From Chara braunii (lineage: Eukaryota; Streptophyta; Charophyceae; Charales; Characeae): a DNA stretch of 64,000 nt. Shown here in pieces: positions 9,062-23,389 of this stretch (the stretch's first letter is position 1; each line of letters starts with the position of its first letter). A program made the position numbers and the translations under genes. The notes under the pieces were generated by a model, which was not told the DNA's origin, did no database searches, and saw only the letters and a list, made by a program, of their open reading frames with translations. The stretch is taken from assembly GCA_003427395.1 (NCBI GenBank), contig BFEA01000020.1, positions 449,645 to 513,644 of the forward strand, written 5' to 3'.

Positions 9062-11830
9062 CTCGTTGCCAGTGCTGGTGCGCAAATGCATTGACACCAG
9101 CGGCTTCGCCACCACCATTCGTCCACCGAAGCCGAAGACAACCAAGGCGTGCGATGGCCTACCCGCCGTCGATCTCATCGCCTCATCATTCGTCTTCGGG
9201 GGGGTGTCGGCCCACAGCTGTTTTTCCAAGGCGAAATGCTTTGGCATGTACCTCATTGGTTGATGCTGCTGAGGTGGAGGCTGTTGGTACTGCGGCTGGT
9301 GCTGTGGGGAAAACGACGGGCCGTCCATCACGTCTGCCTTCCTCAGACTCGCCTCATCCTGATTCCATGTACTGCTTATCACTCCCCCATCACTGTACTG
9401 CCCACTTGAGGCATAGTGGTCTACAGGGGGCACCTGGTTGCTGTCCCCCCCCCAACCCGATTGACCAAACGATGTCGAAGCCCGCCTACCCTTCTCTTCC
9501 TCCATCCTTCCTCCACCACCACCAGGCAGGGCAACCGATGCCGACGCGCCCAACCCTTTCCCCCAGTACTCCGATCCCTCAGCAGAAGAAGACGAAGCCC
9601 CCATTCGCTTCGCTGTCCCCTCTCTCTTGTCTGAGATTTCGTCCCCTTCCCCACCACCGCCAGAAAATCCCTTTCCTCCCCCTGACACCCCGACAAACTG
9701 CTGTTGCTGCTGTTGCGGATCCACATACCACTCGTTTCCCCCCATCATCTGACTCCCTCCAGGCTGCTTCTCAGGAAAATACTCCTTGTAAACCCCCATC
9801 GCTCCTCCATCAGCATGCTGCATCTGTGTACCTGCTTCTCCTGACCTGACAATCCCCTCGTCTTGGCCACCCTGTGCCACATACGCGGCCTCCTGGTGTT
9901 CTGGCCAAGCCGCTGTGTTCGGATCGACCTCCCATTGCTGTGTTACAAGATTCCATCTCCATCCTGGATACTCCTCGGAGGTGTAATGCAGCGATTCTCC
10001 TTGAACATCCATCGTAGAAGAATCGTTCCCGCCTGCTCCGACCCTCCCTTCCATCCCGCCCAAGCCGTACCATTGTTGCTGCTGCCCAGCCTCCACCACA
10101 ACGTCACCTTGCGTCATCAATCCATATCCTCCTTGAAACCCTTCCTCCGTCCCTCCACACTCGTTTGCCTGCTGCCGTTGCCAATAGCCGCCGCTCGTGT
10201 ACCCCTCTCCACCATACCACGTCTGACCGCCAGTCGTCTGATTTCCTGCCCCCCCCGACAAGGACGACTCCACCATCTCTGCGCTTGGTGCCTCTGCACT
10301 GGCTCCGATTCCAAAGTCCCCGGAGTCCGCCATACCAGGCGCCGATTGGATAACACTCTCCAATCCCGCCGCATGTCCCGCTCCACCCCCATATCCATCT
10401 CCCCCAAACTCCGTCCCCTGCCCTCCTCCTCCCCAGCCGTATTCGAACGCTTGCCCTGGCCCTCCCGCACCCCCGAGGTAGCAGGCGTTCTGCATATACC
10501 CGTTCGGCGGACTTCCGGTGGTTATTCCTCCTCCAGTCAAGTCGTCGCCTGTCTCTGTGAGCTGATCCCCGCCCGCGTGGAAACCCCCGTCGTACGCCCA
10601 CCCGAGTGCCCCTCCATCTGCTTCCGTCGGCGCTGCGCAAGTTGCCGTCATCATCGAGTGATGATGATCTTCCTCTTCCGCCGTCGCTGCTATCTGCGTG
10701 AAGAAATCCGCGTCTTCCTCCCCACCAGCAAAGAAGTCGGCCGTGCTTCCCCCGAAGGGAATCGGGGATACGCTGTAAGTCCGCTCGGCCTGCGCCAGCG
10801 CCATTCCCTGCGTTGCCGACACTCGCTGTCCTCCCCCCGCTTGTTCTTGCCTCCTCTCCCTCTCATCCTGATCTCCGCCGCGGCCCCCTGTTCCCGCAGT
10901 ATCCCCCTCCATTCCCCCCCACCCAGCAGCGTTCTCCATGGCCGCGGGTGAACACACCTCGTCACCTTCCTTCCGAGTCGGCTCCTTGCTCTCCTTCAGC
11001 TCCATACCGCCCGTATCCTTTTTCACGTCCACGTCTCGAGCTTCAGCGCTGCGCAACAGAGGCGTATCCGCGGCCGCAGAGACTGGATTGTCGTCCTGCA
11101 AAAACGAGTTTTTTCCCGCCTTTCCCTCCACCAGTGCGATTGAATTGGAAAAATCCACCTCGTAGACATATGGTTCGCAACCTACGCCACCGAATAAATG
11201 ACCCATCCCGCCCCCGTCACTATTAGCACCTATATCCCCACCATCTCCTACCTTCCCGCCTACCTCCTCTACCAGCCCACAGGTGATGATGGGACAATTC
11301 GATTTCATGTCCCCGCGCAACACCGACCCCGAGTTCCCGTCCTCGCCTTTCTCCCCGCGTCCCTCGAAAGCAGCCGCCTCCTCATAGAATTGTGCCGCAT
11401 CACCTTCATCATCACCGGCGTCGTCATCGAACGCAAAGGAAAGCGATGGGAGGAGCCTCGCCCCACTACTACTACGCGTATCCGCTGCTGCTACATGTTG
11501 AGGAGAGGTGGACGAGGAGAGGGAGGGGGAGCAGGACACAGCGTTCGAAGTGGCCGATACTTCCTTTCCGTTCGCTTCCCCTCCTCCCCTAGTTGCGGGC
11601 TGAGCCGGATAACCGACCACCTTCTCTGGCCGAGCCGCTGCACCCCATCCCGCCGCTCCCAGTTGCCCATCCGCCATCGCCCTCGTCCCTAATTCTGCGG
11701 GCATGTGGTTCCTTCCTCTCGCAGAGCCCATGGAGCCCACGCACCTTTCCGCTGAATTGCTACCATCCTGAAAAGCACCTGCTTCTCCGCCGATCTCTTC
11801 TAAGGGTCTCCACGCTCCACCGCTCTCCAT
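9062..11830 (-). CDS. SEC16: SEC16 first coding exon (N-terminal 923 residues)
   Basis: A long open frame from ATG (11830-11828, context ggaggacaATGg) encodes an acidic, Gly/Gln-rich, low-complexity protein without membrane segments or a signal peptide, typical of the disordered N-terminus of SEC16. Diagnostic stretches are ADFF/DADFF motifs in the first half (short acidic-aromatic motifs common in plant SEC16), EEYPGWRWN near residue 618 (plants: YPGW-plus-W motifs), and STAGRPSHALVVFGFGGRMV near residues 888-906, the conserved entry to the central domain. I end the exon at GAG|gtattg (GT at 9061-9060); other GT sites lie a few codons upstream. The frame remains open to 8972 only through an AAG repeat. 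The protein acts at ER exit sites in COPII vesicle formation. The gene continues leftwards at 5264 and 3957. Its introns are repeat-filled. Confidence 0.85.
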
Positions 11831-12180
11831 TGTCCTCCAAAATGGAGAGTAGATGGAGAGTTAGCGGACTCGAAAATCTACACTTTCCGGCCTTCGCTCC
11901 ACCTAACTCTCCATTTCGACACTCTCCAACAACTCTCCGTTCTTTTCTTTTTCACTCGCTCTTATACCGCACTGCCTCCGAGCCTCTTTTTGCCGAGGGG
12001 GATTGCCCCTGTGCGCTAAGCTTCGCCGGAACACCGGCGCAGCTCTTTTTTTTCCGGTCTGGCTCGCGCCGCCAGCCTCGGCGGTCCGGAATCCCCGAAC
12101 CTCCGGAAAACCCAGGATGATATGCCAGCCATCACTCTCCCATAGCCACGAGCCTCCGGAAAACCCAGAATGTTACGTTT
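11831..12180 (-). other. SEC16 5' leader / promoter-proximal region
   Basis: Upstream of the ATG the minus strand is purine-rich with repeated ggagagt words (11840-11940), as in a 5' UTR. Farther out, a 20-bp word cctccggaaaacccag(g/a)atg occurs twice, at 12101-12120 and 12153-12172, offset about 52 bp. A TATA box or exact start site cannot be fixed. Confidence 0.4.
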
Positions 12181-12299
12181 TTAATTTTATTTTATTTTTT
12201 TCAAGGGCCATGGCCTTGAGATATCATCATTGAACTGACTGGCCCCAGGTAATTCAGAATTCAGAATGGTTTTATTCTGATCATCTGGTTGTGTCTCTA

Positions 12300-13160
12300 T
12301 TCGAACAGTTTGTGGGTGTACGAGCTGAGCTAGGCCCATCCGTAACCTTTTCACTTCGCTTGGGAAAGGTAGTGGTGGAAAGAACCGACACCAGGTCGGT
12401 TTTATGAAATTGAAGCAACGGAAGGGTTGAACAGAGTGCTCTCAATTGTTTTAAAGCATTGTAAACGGCATCTACCCGCGAGGGTGGAGGCTGCTCGAGG
12501 GGTCCTGGTCGCATCACAAATGAGGAAAACGCTAGGCATAAATATAATGAAGGAGTTGCGCCATTCATGTGGGCCAACTATATTTTTCATCAACCCCTAT
12601 GAAAAGACAAGGGTCTGCGAGTCACCATCCTTCAAGGCGTATCCCTGCCCAGCTACCTATCCACGTAGGGTGACTATTATATATTGTGCTAGAGGTGAAC
12701 CAGCTATGAGGAGTTTATTCTCGTTGTAGCATAGGAGAATGCATGGTAATGTTTTTGACTCATTGTCATGATCTCGTAAGGTCGCTGCATTGATCTCACC
12801 AAAACAACTTTAAGGTGACTTGTCGTCCCATAAAATTTAACATGTCCATGAGATGTGTTATCGAGGTCATCGACCCCTGCCGTTGCGTCAAGGATCTGCT
12901 TGATTGTATCATGCAATAGTTTATTTCTTTGACCCATCTCATCGAAATATATCGATTTGGCAAAGTGCGCCAACTATACCTCTCACTATTTCTCGTGAAA
13001 GAAAAGGGTATCACGAGGCAGAACTTACCTCCACCGTAAGGGGTGTACCATTCATATATGGATGTATACCCAGTGAGCTATTAACCCATATATTGTGGTT
13101 TTTACATGTCATGTTTAAGGTGGACCAGTCGAGCATAACGGTACATACAACAACGTTCAA
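12300..13160 (+). repeat. Decayed LTR head fragments (two)
   Basis: Two diverged copies of the LTR head module of the 6.7-kb LTR family follow each other. The first is recognised around 12500-12750 by gtatccctgcccagctacc and ttctcgttgtagcatagg. The second runs from about 12857 to 13160, with tgttatcgaggtcatcg, ggcagaacttacctccaccg and a following gagctat. Both are in the same orientation as the solo LTR at 47426. Confidence 0.6.
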
Positions 13161-16100
13161 ACGAAACTCATTTATGAGCAATCATTTTGTGTGTTAACCT
13201 CCCAAACGCAATCACAGGCCGATCTTTCCAATCGCACGAGTCCAATCTTATCTTTACATGTCTCTAGTTTTGTTTCATTATCAACCCATAATTTATTTTA
13301 TACAAAAATGATAAGTTATAATTTTCGCAAATTCGTAAATATGTTGCGTGTGACACTTTAGCGGCACTATAATACCCATGTATGTAACACCTCACAAATT
13401 GTCAAAATTACTTTTTACACGATACCCATGAATGTATGGTTTTTTCTGGGTTTTATGGTCGTGTACTGAATCTCATATGAAAAGCGTCGGGAAAGTCTTA
13501 CTTCTTGCCACCAAGGGGTTGTGTATGTAGTCGTGTGCCCCTTCATCATTTGCGTTAAGCAAAACAAAGTTATCACAGTTGCATGACGCAAGAGTGGTCA
13601 TGATTGACACTTTATAACAATCTCAGTTTTCTATCTAAGACATACATGTTCTACTATCAATCCTAAAACGAAACCACACTACACTTATATTCATATTTTT
13701 AATCCCTCATAAATTTAGTTATGCGTTGAGTCGGCGGTTGATTATGTCATACGATCAACGTCGACTTGACCATTTTAAGGAGTAATGTTTACGTTATTCG
13801 CTCGGTTGCTCGTAGTTTCACCTTTTCACATCAAAATATACTACTTAGTCAAATATAAGGTTAATATTACATTCAAATTAGTTGATCACATAAAACATTA
13901 GAGAATTCTACATAAATATACATTGGTTTCATACAGATTATACCCATTTTATTTCAATAAGATGTATTCATCCATATATTGAAGTTTTCACGCAAAACAA
14001 AATGCAGTTACTCTTATTGTGACAAATACAACTTGTCAATCCACTTTCCACATATTCAACCGCGCTTCGTTAAACATTCAATCCATTTAAATTTTTCACA
14101 AATGAACAAAATCAGAGATATATCAAATGCTTATGAGTTTAACGTTCAGTCTCGCCTTGATTTTCTCTTACACTAATAAATTATCTTCATCTTAATATTT
14201 TTCAACTTATCAATTTGCTTATAATATTTTTCAACTTATCAATTTGTTTATGTCTTTCACAATCAAAAATCATTTGAGCATCAATAAATTGAAAATCTAA
14301 TGAAATGTTTTTTTCATATAAGGTTCAAGTTTAAATATAATTGTTAACGTATACAAAGGTTAATCCGCAAACGGTTTGTTATCAATAATTAACATTTATT
14401 AGTTGATGATAAAAGTTTGTGATTATTAAATCATCGGCTATAGTGTTTCACAAATCCTTGTAATAGTATGCGATTTGAATCAGAGACACAAACTACAGTA
14501 TTATCTATGTATTTAAATCAATAGAGAATACACTTCATTTTCACATCCCGATTTGATTTATAAATCTTTCGATAGAGACTTTGTCAGTCTCTCCCATAAC
14601 CAAAGCAACTCTTACATCAAACAAAAAATACAAATTTTATACTTATGATTGGTCTCCAATTTTTATTTATTTTTTTAACAAAAATATTTGACAATAATTT
14701 TTCTAAATGAATAAATTAAAAAAATAATAACAAAGTAACATTCCGAAAGATAATTCTAACTTATATATTAATTGGAGTACTTGACTCATCAAACTTCTTA
14801 AAAATTAGCACTCTTCTTAGGCTTAGTATAAATCTTGGCAGTATTTATTTTACCAAAATAAAATTTTTATATTTATAGTAAGTTATGCTTCTGCCAAAAC
14901 ATTTTTATTCCACTCTTTCAATAGCATCACGATGTTATGGATAACAATTTTTTTATTACATTAAATTGTCAGTACTGTCTAAAGTCGTGGTACGCATGCA
15001 ACTAGTCATTGTTACAATGTCGACACGTTTCCACTTAAATAAATTTATACTAACGCTAAATCGTGTTCATCCCAGCATGTTGGGGCACACATATGGCTAC
15101 AACTTTCAGAGGTATGGATAGTTTAAAGTTAATTGTTATCATAATAGTCAATAAATAGAGAAAAAACTTGCATAATACATTACATAACTATAAAAACAAT
15201 GTTGTAGGATACATTAGTATTTTAACGACAATTCGATAGGAGATCATCTTAAAATTTATGACATTAGATTTACATTACAGAGACATGTTCACTAATGTCA
15301 GTAAAATATTGAAAAAAAATTGAAGTTCAAAAGAAAAAAATTTATGAAATAAATATACATGATTATATAAAATATATACAAAATTATCGTTTTTTTTTTT
15401 TTTTCTTTTGTTCGTGGGGTTTCCCATCCTTTAAACTATTTATAAGCAGTTTATCCTTACACATGCTTCATATTCTACAAAAAGTGATGAAAACCAATAG
15501 TTGTATGTTATATAGTTGAACTGTTCAACTTTCAGTCATCGATAAACTGTTCATATTTTGTAGCATCGTGTTTGCATTGGTGACCAAGCCTGAACGTCCG
15601 CGATCGAACGTGAACGAGAGTCAAAACCCTCTGAACGCGAACACAAAAATAATTAAAAATAAAATAAAATAAAATCATAAATTATATGAAATCAATATTA
15701 CGTAGAATAATTGATGATGATGATTGATGATTAAATCAAATTAAATGGTGAAAGTATGATAATTATAAACTTAGCATGACAAATCAGACAATCACACAGT
15801 CATTCGTATATCATAATCAAACACATACATGCAAGAGACAATGAGTGCGAAAGACAACAATATACCAAATACTAAGTATGTTGTGTAGAATGGTAATACA
15901 AATAACTTTTGTTTGATAGGTCTGTTCAAATTCATAACAAAACTCGAGTTCAAAAAAAAAAAATATATATATATATTTTTTAATCATAAAAAATATATCT
16001 TCGACTGAACATGTTCGGGGGAGATTCAATCGAACAGTTGAACATGTTCGGACGTTCGAAAAAAAAACGAGCATATTCGGTGTGCTACACAAATTGATAC

Positions 16101-16293
16101 TATGTTAGTCAACAGTTAAGCACATGACTTCGTGTTTTGATGACATTGTGATGAATTCGTGATAAAAATATGATGGAATTAAAATAAAATTATGATTTAA
16201 TTATAAACAAAATTATGATGGAATTATAATAAAATTATGATGGAATCATGGCGTACGCCTAATAGGCTGGTTACAAATCAATATTGATGCATT
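13161..16293. other. Very AT-rich tract without recognisable genes
   Basis: About 3.1 kb of strongly AT-biased sequence with no supported coding region, no clear tandem repeats and several homopolymer runs. Because it lies directly after a decayed LTR head and before another, it is probably the eroded body of an old LTR. The sequence similarity that would prove this is too weak to see by eye. Confidence 0.4.
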
Positions 16294-16690
16294 CGTTACC
16301 GAGCACATCGGTCCCTCAAGGGGACCCTCCCGGTCGAGTCACGCAGGATGTTGCATAACTTGTCACAAAAAGCGTTTTGTCGCTCCGACTGAATGCGTCA
16401 ATCATACCTCTCAGGTTCACTACGACAGGATAGGGCCACGAGAGGCACAACTTACCTTTACCCTCGGGAGTTATCACCATTCCTTAGGCGAACATTTCCT
16501 CGTCGAGCGACAAAGCCCCGTGCGAAGGTTTTTCATATGTAATCACAGAGGTGGCTCGATCGAGGGTGTTTCTCATTCGTTGTAGCATTGGGGGGTATAC
16601 GCAGTTAACGCCCGAATCAGACCCACACAAGAATCGTCGCATGAGCCTCTGATATCTCGAACGCAATCCTACGTTGATGTCGGGACAGAA
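16294..16690 (+). repeat. Decayed LTR head fragment
   Basis: It carries the head landmarks in order: ccgagcacatcggtccc, tcacgcagga, gcgtcaatcatacctctcag, ctacgacaggatagggc, ggcacaacttacc, gtttctcattcgttgtagc and a final tgatatctcgaacgcaatcc. The orientation is plus. The element start is eroded (TGTCGAGC has become a ttaccgagc-like form). Confidence 0.7.
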
Positions 16691-19600
16691 ACCCTAACAA
16701 GAATATTTACCATGTTTTTTTCAATGTTAGACGTTGTTCAGTCTTCAGTATGAACTTTGTTTAAAAAAGTTTGACTTGATGAAATGAAAGTATTGCCAAA
16801 CCCTATTTTAACTCGTCCATCGATTAAAAAATCAAAATTATTGTGTTTAAAAGCAAACATTTGACTATCGGCGGGATGAGAAGTTAGGAGAGGGTCGAAA
16901 AGGCAAACGGTCGTGGAGGTACTGAATTTAAATTTATTCGCTTTTAAAATTATGACACGCGGTTGTTAAGCTGCGCTATTCAGGGTTTTAAGGAGAAGTC
17001 AAGCGACTGCATTACATATGCAACAACGACATTAGTGTGCAGAGAGTTTTTGACCGACTAGGTTGGGGAAAAAAAAAGACTTACAGGGATTCAACGCCAA
17101 CACGGGTAAATCGGAAGGCCTGCATCCTATCTTGGTGGGATGGTTGTGAGTTTGCACTTGGGATCGGTAGGCGGTTTGAGGGGCGGGAACAAGCTGAAGT
17201 CTGCTATGTCGCTGACTGGCTAGCTGTGCTAGGCCTAAGTCTTAATAACGAAGAGTTGTTCCTGTTCAGCATGAGACAAGAGCTAGCCCAGTAGATTCAC
17301 GCACCAGACTTTCACCCGACAGATACCAGGATCAAGCCCGATACTGCGTTACTTGGGTTAGCTTCTTTTGGTGTGATCACTTACATAACGCAACCAAGAT
17401 CGGTTACGCGAGATTAGTATGGCCCTGCCCAAGGATGACACGTATAAATCAAGAATTGGTCCAAGTTTTTCTCTACAATGTTCGATCACATAAAGCATCA
17501 AACTTTGGTCTGTGTTTCAATAGGGTAGGGGTATGTTCCGAATGCACTGTTGGGGGAACAGGCCATTGGTTTCAACCAACGAACGAAGAGAAGAAAAAAA
17601 AAATGGAATGTAAAAGGAAAAAAAAAAATACAAACTCAACTACGAGCGCCAAGTGACGCGTATCAGAGATCATACTCCCAAACTGACAATGAGGCGTCCG
17701 TTTTAGGCGGACATCCATTTTGTTATTGATAGTTTTTTTCGTATTTTTTCTGTTTTTTTTTTTCAATGTTTTTTTCAAATTATTCCTCCCTCTCCCCACC
17801 TCCCCGCCCTTCCTGTGACTCTGAGTAGCACCACTTGTAACGACCACCTCCTGCATACCCAACATACCAAAATTATGGTGGAGTATTTTTTCAGGTTTTA
17901 GTGAAATGTTTATTCGAAGGGGGAGGGGATGTTGTATCTGCCCGTTTTGGGAAACGGGTTGCAACCGCATGAGACGCAACAAGCCTCCCCATTGTGGTTG
18001 GAATCGAACTTGGGTCTGGAAGTCAACAGTTCGTCGACTGTTCAATTCAGCTAAGTTTTCTTTCCGTTTGTTTTCTCTGTTTTTTGTTATTTTTGTTTTT
18101 TTTCTCTCTTTGTTCGCCCCCCCCCCCATTTTGTGGTCGCTGATATGTAGGGAGAAAGGGGAAACGGGGTGGGGACTTACAGATAGTTGGACGTCACATT
18201 TGATTAAAAAAAAAAAAAAATAAGGCAGTTATGCCTCGTGATCGTGGATGGAACAACTAGTTTGGTTGTGTGGGAACACAAAAGGTTTCGACTCCGGGAT
18301 CGTCGATCGCACGACCGATGTCGCTACGCGTGAAAGAGGGAGAGTTGAGGGAGTTGGCGAGAGAAACGGGGGGGGTTGGTAGGAGGTTCCCTCCCCGTTT
18401 TCGGAAGAGGGCAGAGGAAAAGAAGGAGGTGTTCGTGCTTCAACAACACACGCCTAGCCGAGGTAAGAGCCAAGCGAGTTGTAATCATAATTAGTTCTAT
18501 TTTTATTTTTATTTTTATTTTTATATTGTTTGTTTTCTTTATTTACTGCATCAGCGAGAGGAAACTTATCCTCATGAGGTGCTACCTTTGGCAGAAACTG
18601 CTAGAGGTAACTGTCAGACTCTCATTTTTAGAGCAAGCCTGAACATGAAAGCGCGGAGAAGGAAAAGGCTGAGTACAACATTGTGAGAACGAGACCAGAT
18701 ATATTAAACTGAAAGAGGTTGTATCTTTCCAACCATTTATCAGAAAAATAAAAGAAAAACCGTTTTGAAAATGCCGTGATCTCATCTATCTCGTGAAACT
18801 CCGAGATAGTTGAGATAAACGAGGAAAAAAATGATGCAGTTGAAGAAACTGCCCCCACTAAGGCCGTGTTTGTCGTGCGACCAAAGTTAATCTTTGATGT
18901 TCACCAGATCAAGGTCTCCTGTGAGTCCGCGATTTTGCCTAGGGACTGGAGTGATGGCCAACCATCCTCAGCCACTATAAAAAAACATTTGTCCCCAACT
19001 GCCACACAAAAACACTCGTGTTTCCAGTGTGTGACAACACACTTGAGTGTTGTTGGGTTGATGGAGAGGTTGTCGAAGACAACGTGGGAGGAAGTTGGAG
19101 GTCTGCAGTGAAGCTTGGAGAACAAGGAGGACAACCATAGCCGAGATATGGAACACTCTCCTCCACTTCCTTTTGTCTGATGTTGGTCTGATGGGATTGC
19201 CCTTGAAATTTTGTGCGACCAAGGCTTCACGGTGGGAGTGCACTTTGAGACTAAATCTTGTCCAGGGCCCAAATTTTATTAATTTGGCGGTAAGTTTTGA
19301 GCGGCAACAACAGACTTCAAAACCATATTGATGGTGGTACCGGCGAGCTAGACTGTTTTTCAACTTTTATGGAGAGATGCTCCCGATTGTTTTCCCACGT
19401 CAACAACAATAGTTTTTGCAGCGTTATGTTGCCGATATTGGGATTTGTCAGACGACAATAATTGAAGGGAAAATGTTGGATTTTTTTTTATGCGTCACGA
19501 GGCTCACCATCAACGTCGATGAATGGGTGAATTGCAGAGAAACTACTGCAGCGGTACGGGGGGTATTATTAAAGGTGTCGGTGATAGTCTACATATTGGA

Positions 19601-22600
19601 CCGGGCTTGTGAAAGTGGAACGACACACTCTCACATTATACGACCCTTTTTTTCTGGGTGCTCAAGGAAAATTTGAATGAAAGGAAAGCTTGATTGGACA
19701 TGCTTGTGTGGGACACTAGGTCTGACTTGAGTAGGTTTCTTGTTGGTTGTATTGTTGGGTTGTTGGTTTTGCTTGGCATGCAGGTGGGTGAAGTGGAAGT
19801 ATGTGGGGAAAAAATGCATATTTTGTTGAACGAGGAGATGAGGAAGTTAAATGTTCCCCTGCACTTTTCTGTGTTGTTTTCAAATGCTTATCAAGTAAAT
19901 AATAAAACTTTTTAGGCTAAAAGTAACGAGGGCCGGAAAAAGAACGGAAAAAAAAAACAAAACAAAAAACATGAAAAAATAATGAACGAACTTATTTTAA
20001 ACCTAAGGTTCCCTTTTTATATTTCAAAGACCCTTTCGACTTGTTCCCGTCCAAACGAGTCCCGACTCTCTTTTTGCCCTAAATTTTTATTTCGTCTAAG
20101 TTGCTTTCACGTGTAGTGGTTCAGGGTAGTTGACCTGACTCTAAAGTCTGAGGGTTTCCTCACTCTAGGAGGTAATCTGAGGAGGGGGGTTGTTGCTTTA
20201 GGAGCCGGCTCTATTAATGACCAAGAGTGGATCGATTAACGGGGCGAGTACTTTGTCGGTTAGGTGGAGACGACCCGACTTCTGGGTTCCGAGCCTCTGG
20301 CTCGGGCTAGGAGGAGGAGTACTCCAAACATGTTCCTAGAAAGTAGGACGTGTGATGATTAGGAGTCAGAGTTGGTTTTCTCGCACGTCTACTTGAGAAA
20401 AACACTGAATTAGCAGACCCTCAGGTGAACGCATTAGGTGTTTCCTTCAGTTTTAAAGATTGACACTAATAGAAGCTCGACATGTTTTGACACAAGCAAT
20501 ACACGGAGTGAAAGTAGGTATTTTCCGTCCCGAAAAGCACGCACCATAAGAATAGCGAAGTCGGGATGAGGGATCAGGGAAATAAGTTATGAGTTGTCAA
20601 TCAAAGGGTGCTAGTGAAATAGACAGAGGACTGTAAAAAAAAAAAAAAAAAAATGTATATCAGTTTGACTGAACTTAACAACTTACGAGGGGGTCAAACT
20701 TAACAACTTACGAGGGTCATTTGTGTTTTTTTTTTCCAGATGCTTACGATACTTGTGGTTGTTGTGTTATTTCCGAACAGAGAAGTTAGTGCAGGGTACG
20801 TAGTCCAGACAAGGAGGCACAAATTTAACTTAAAACAAGTTGATTGCAATGGTTATAACTCAGCTATTGTATTTTCTTCCAGAAGAGAGTTGAGTATGAA
20901 TTGAGGTACGATCAGAAACCCATCGTGAACCTATTTATTTATAACCTCAACTTATTTGCAAATCTTTGAACCAAGTTTGTTCGAGCCTGGAGGGTAGACT
21001 TACGCATTATTTATAAATTCGAAGACAAGGAGTTGTGAGCACAGTATGACCATAAGATTAGATGGTTGTATCTCAGGCTTATTACGTACTAGGATGCTCG
21101 TATGGAACGACATCGAGTTCCTCAAATGACTTTGTGTCAATCAGTTTGAAATGGTCGACAAACAGTCACCTATTGGTGTGAGGTGAGTAACTTACAGTCA
21201 CTTTTGGGAGCGTAGGCTGATTCGGTGGATTGGAATGAGGAAAACAAACTTCACACATAAAAATGTTTAAAACTCGAGATGAAAGGAGTATTTACTAAAA
21301 CAGATGTCAGGTATGTGAGCGGTGACAATTTTTTTTTGTACAGTCAATAAAGCAAGTGATTGGATGTCAACCTCGGAAGAGAATGTGATTGACATGGAAC
21401 GAACATGAACGATTAATCTTCGATCCGTTTCTCGTTTTTTCCGTGAGGGATAACTCACAATTTTGGGAACTTACGACATTTATTGCAGAGATGTCTGTTT
21501 AGAAATAGTACTACAAAAGACATTATTTAGTATGACTTTGTTCTACGAAGAAACGACGAAGTTGCACACCGTCTGGTTCGACACAGTGATGCGTAGTCTT
21601 AGTATGTAGGCAATTCCGGAAGTTAAAATGTTTTTTTTTTTGTGATGCTACTGCGCTAAAATGAGCAGCATGATTCTTTTGCATAAGGCAAAATCTGTCA
21701 TCGAACGCTCGGCAACAGATTTCGACGCTTCAGGCGAGTTGTTTTTTCTACAGAGGAGTTTGAGCACGAGAACTTGAAGCGTCGATTTTTTGGGCTAATT
21801 AATCCTTGATGTAGTTTTTTTGTGGACAGATTGACGATGGCTGGCGTGACCTTACTATGATCAAGTATCTTCTCGTCCACCATACGCCTTATGTCACTTT
21901 GTTCGTGGGGGCAGAGCAACTTTCAATAATTCGAGACGGTCCGCCGACTTGTTGGATTGGTTTTATCGGAATGCTTCGAGATGGTTAGAGATTCTTTCCA
22001 GACTCACGAGCGGATGTTCGAACCAATGTGGCTTGAACTCCTAGGGAATTTTATGGTTATACCTTGTATTTCCATCACGCGAGTAACCTCCAATGTCTCT
22101 CTCGAATCATTGTGAGTGTTAAAATTACCTAGTCCGGCGAGCACTTTGTCGTCATCGAGATTTGGGACACGGAGACAAGACACTCTCATTTGGATTGAGC
22201 CCACCGTTCTGAGCGATAATATGGAGGCTAGACTCACAGATGACCTCACTTTATGGTACACGGACAGTCAGGGTTATGCGAGGCGGACGTGTCATGACCT
22301 TGATTTTTGATGATAATGCGCTCACACGTTTCAACTCGTTAGAGACTCATGACTCTGAGGGACGCTAGCTTTGTCATGGTTAAACGCGTCCTCTGAAGAT
22401 TTCATCTGATTTCCAGAGATATCATACATCCCACTGACTCATGGCTTCATTAGATAATCACATAAAAAAAAAAAAAAACTTTATTTAGATAGGAGCGTCG
22501 GATGGATAATATCAAAATTGCCCCGATGATCTTACTATTATGCTTTCGCATTGAGGGGTAATTGCATGAGGAGGGCTAACATGGCTAACACGTGTCGTCG

Positions 22601-23389
22601 GTCAAGGCAAAAATTTACCACAAGTAGGAGTGAGATAATTTTTATGCATAGGCGGACGACAACTCATAAGAAACAATACGAGCTTTCAACTCGCATTGAT
22701 AGTCGTTACCGGTCCAGGGGTCGCATGAAGACAGCGTAATAAAACCAAGAGCAAAAAGAGAGAGATGAAGTACACCTTTAAGTTAATCGTTGGGCGTCGC
22801 CGATTAGCCCAACCGTATTATGTGAGAATATTTTGGAGTTGCGTGAAGAGGAGAATCTTGATTAGGATAAGACTTCTGTGGGGCAGCCTGAGGTACGACT
22901 CAAAGATCTGACATGAGAGAAATGTCTGCATGTTTCAATTAGTCGTAGTTTGATTGAACTAAAGAAAGGGGGGGGTCCTGTACATTAGACAGAGAGTCCC
23001 ACTTACATTGTATCTTTTTACAGTTTCACCATTTTTTTTAGGAGCGTGACTCGAAAATTCAACTATATCAAAGGCGAGAATAAATGTTTTTTGCAAGTCA
23101 ATTCATCAAATTAAGTCAAACAGTATTCAGTAACATCAAGTTTAACATCATGTTGATTTTCTTGACTTGCTGAACCAGCCGAGTATGAGGAGTTTTTTTG
23201 AATGGTTGCTGAAATTTTGGTTACGTGAAAACATTAAAGGTTGATTTTTGATATGGGGTGCTTTGTTGATGATTTCTGTGTTCTGCTACAATGATTTTTT
23301 TTTTAGAATTTTGTGCAAGAGGCCAGGATTAATTAATTGGTTTTCACATTCGGTTGAAACCGTCCTAGTTTACCGACGTATGCCTTGAG
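16691..23389. other. Tract without recognisable genes; small repeats only
   Basis: No conserved domain was recognised on either strand. Reading frames in 18.9-19.4 kb are open on both strands but match nothing I know. There is a 20-bp direct repeat aacttaacaacttacgaggg (20672-20691 and 20697-20716), several poly-A/T runs, and tRNA-like words near 18.0 kb (minus, aagttcgattcc) and 20.1 kb. It is probably ancient retroelement debris. Confidence 0.4.

Noticed and set aside
9091-11692. Plus-strand open frames of 164-362 residues opposite SEC16 exon 1
   Set aside because: Antisense shadows of a GC-rich, Gly/Gln-rich exon; Pro/Ser/Arg-rich with no domain.
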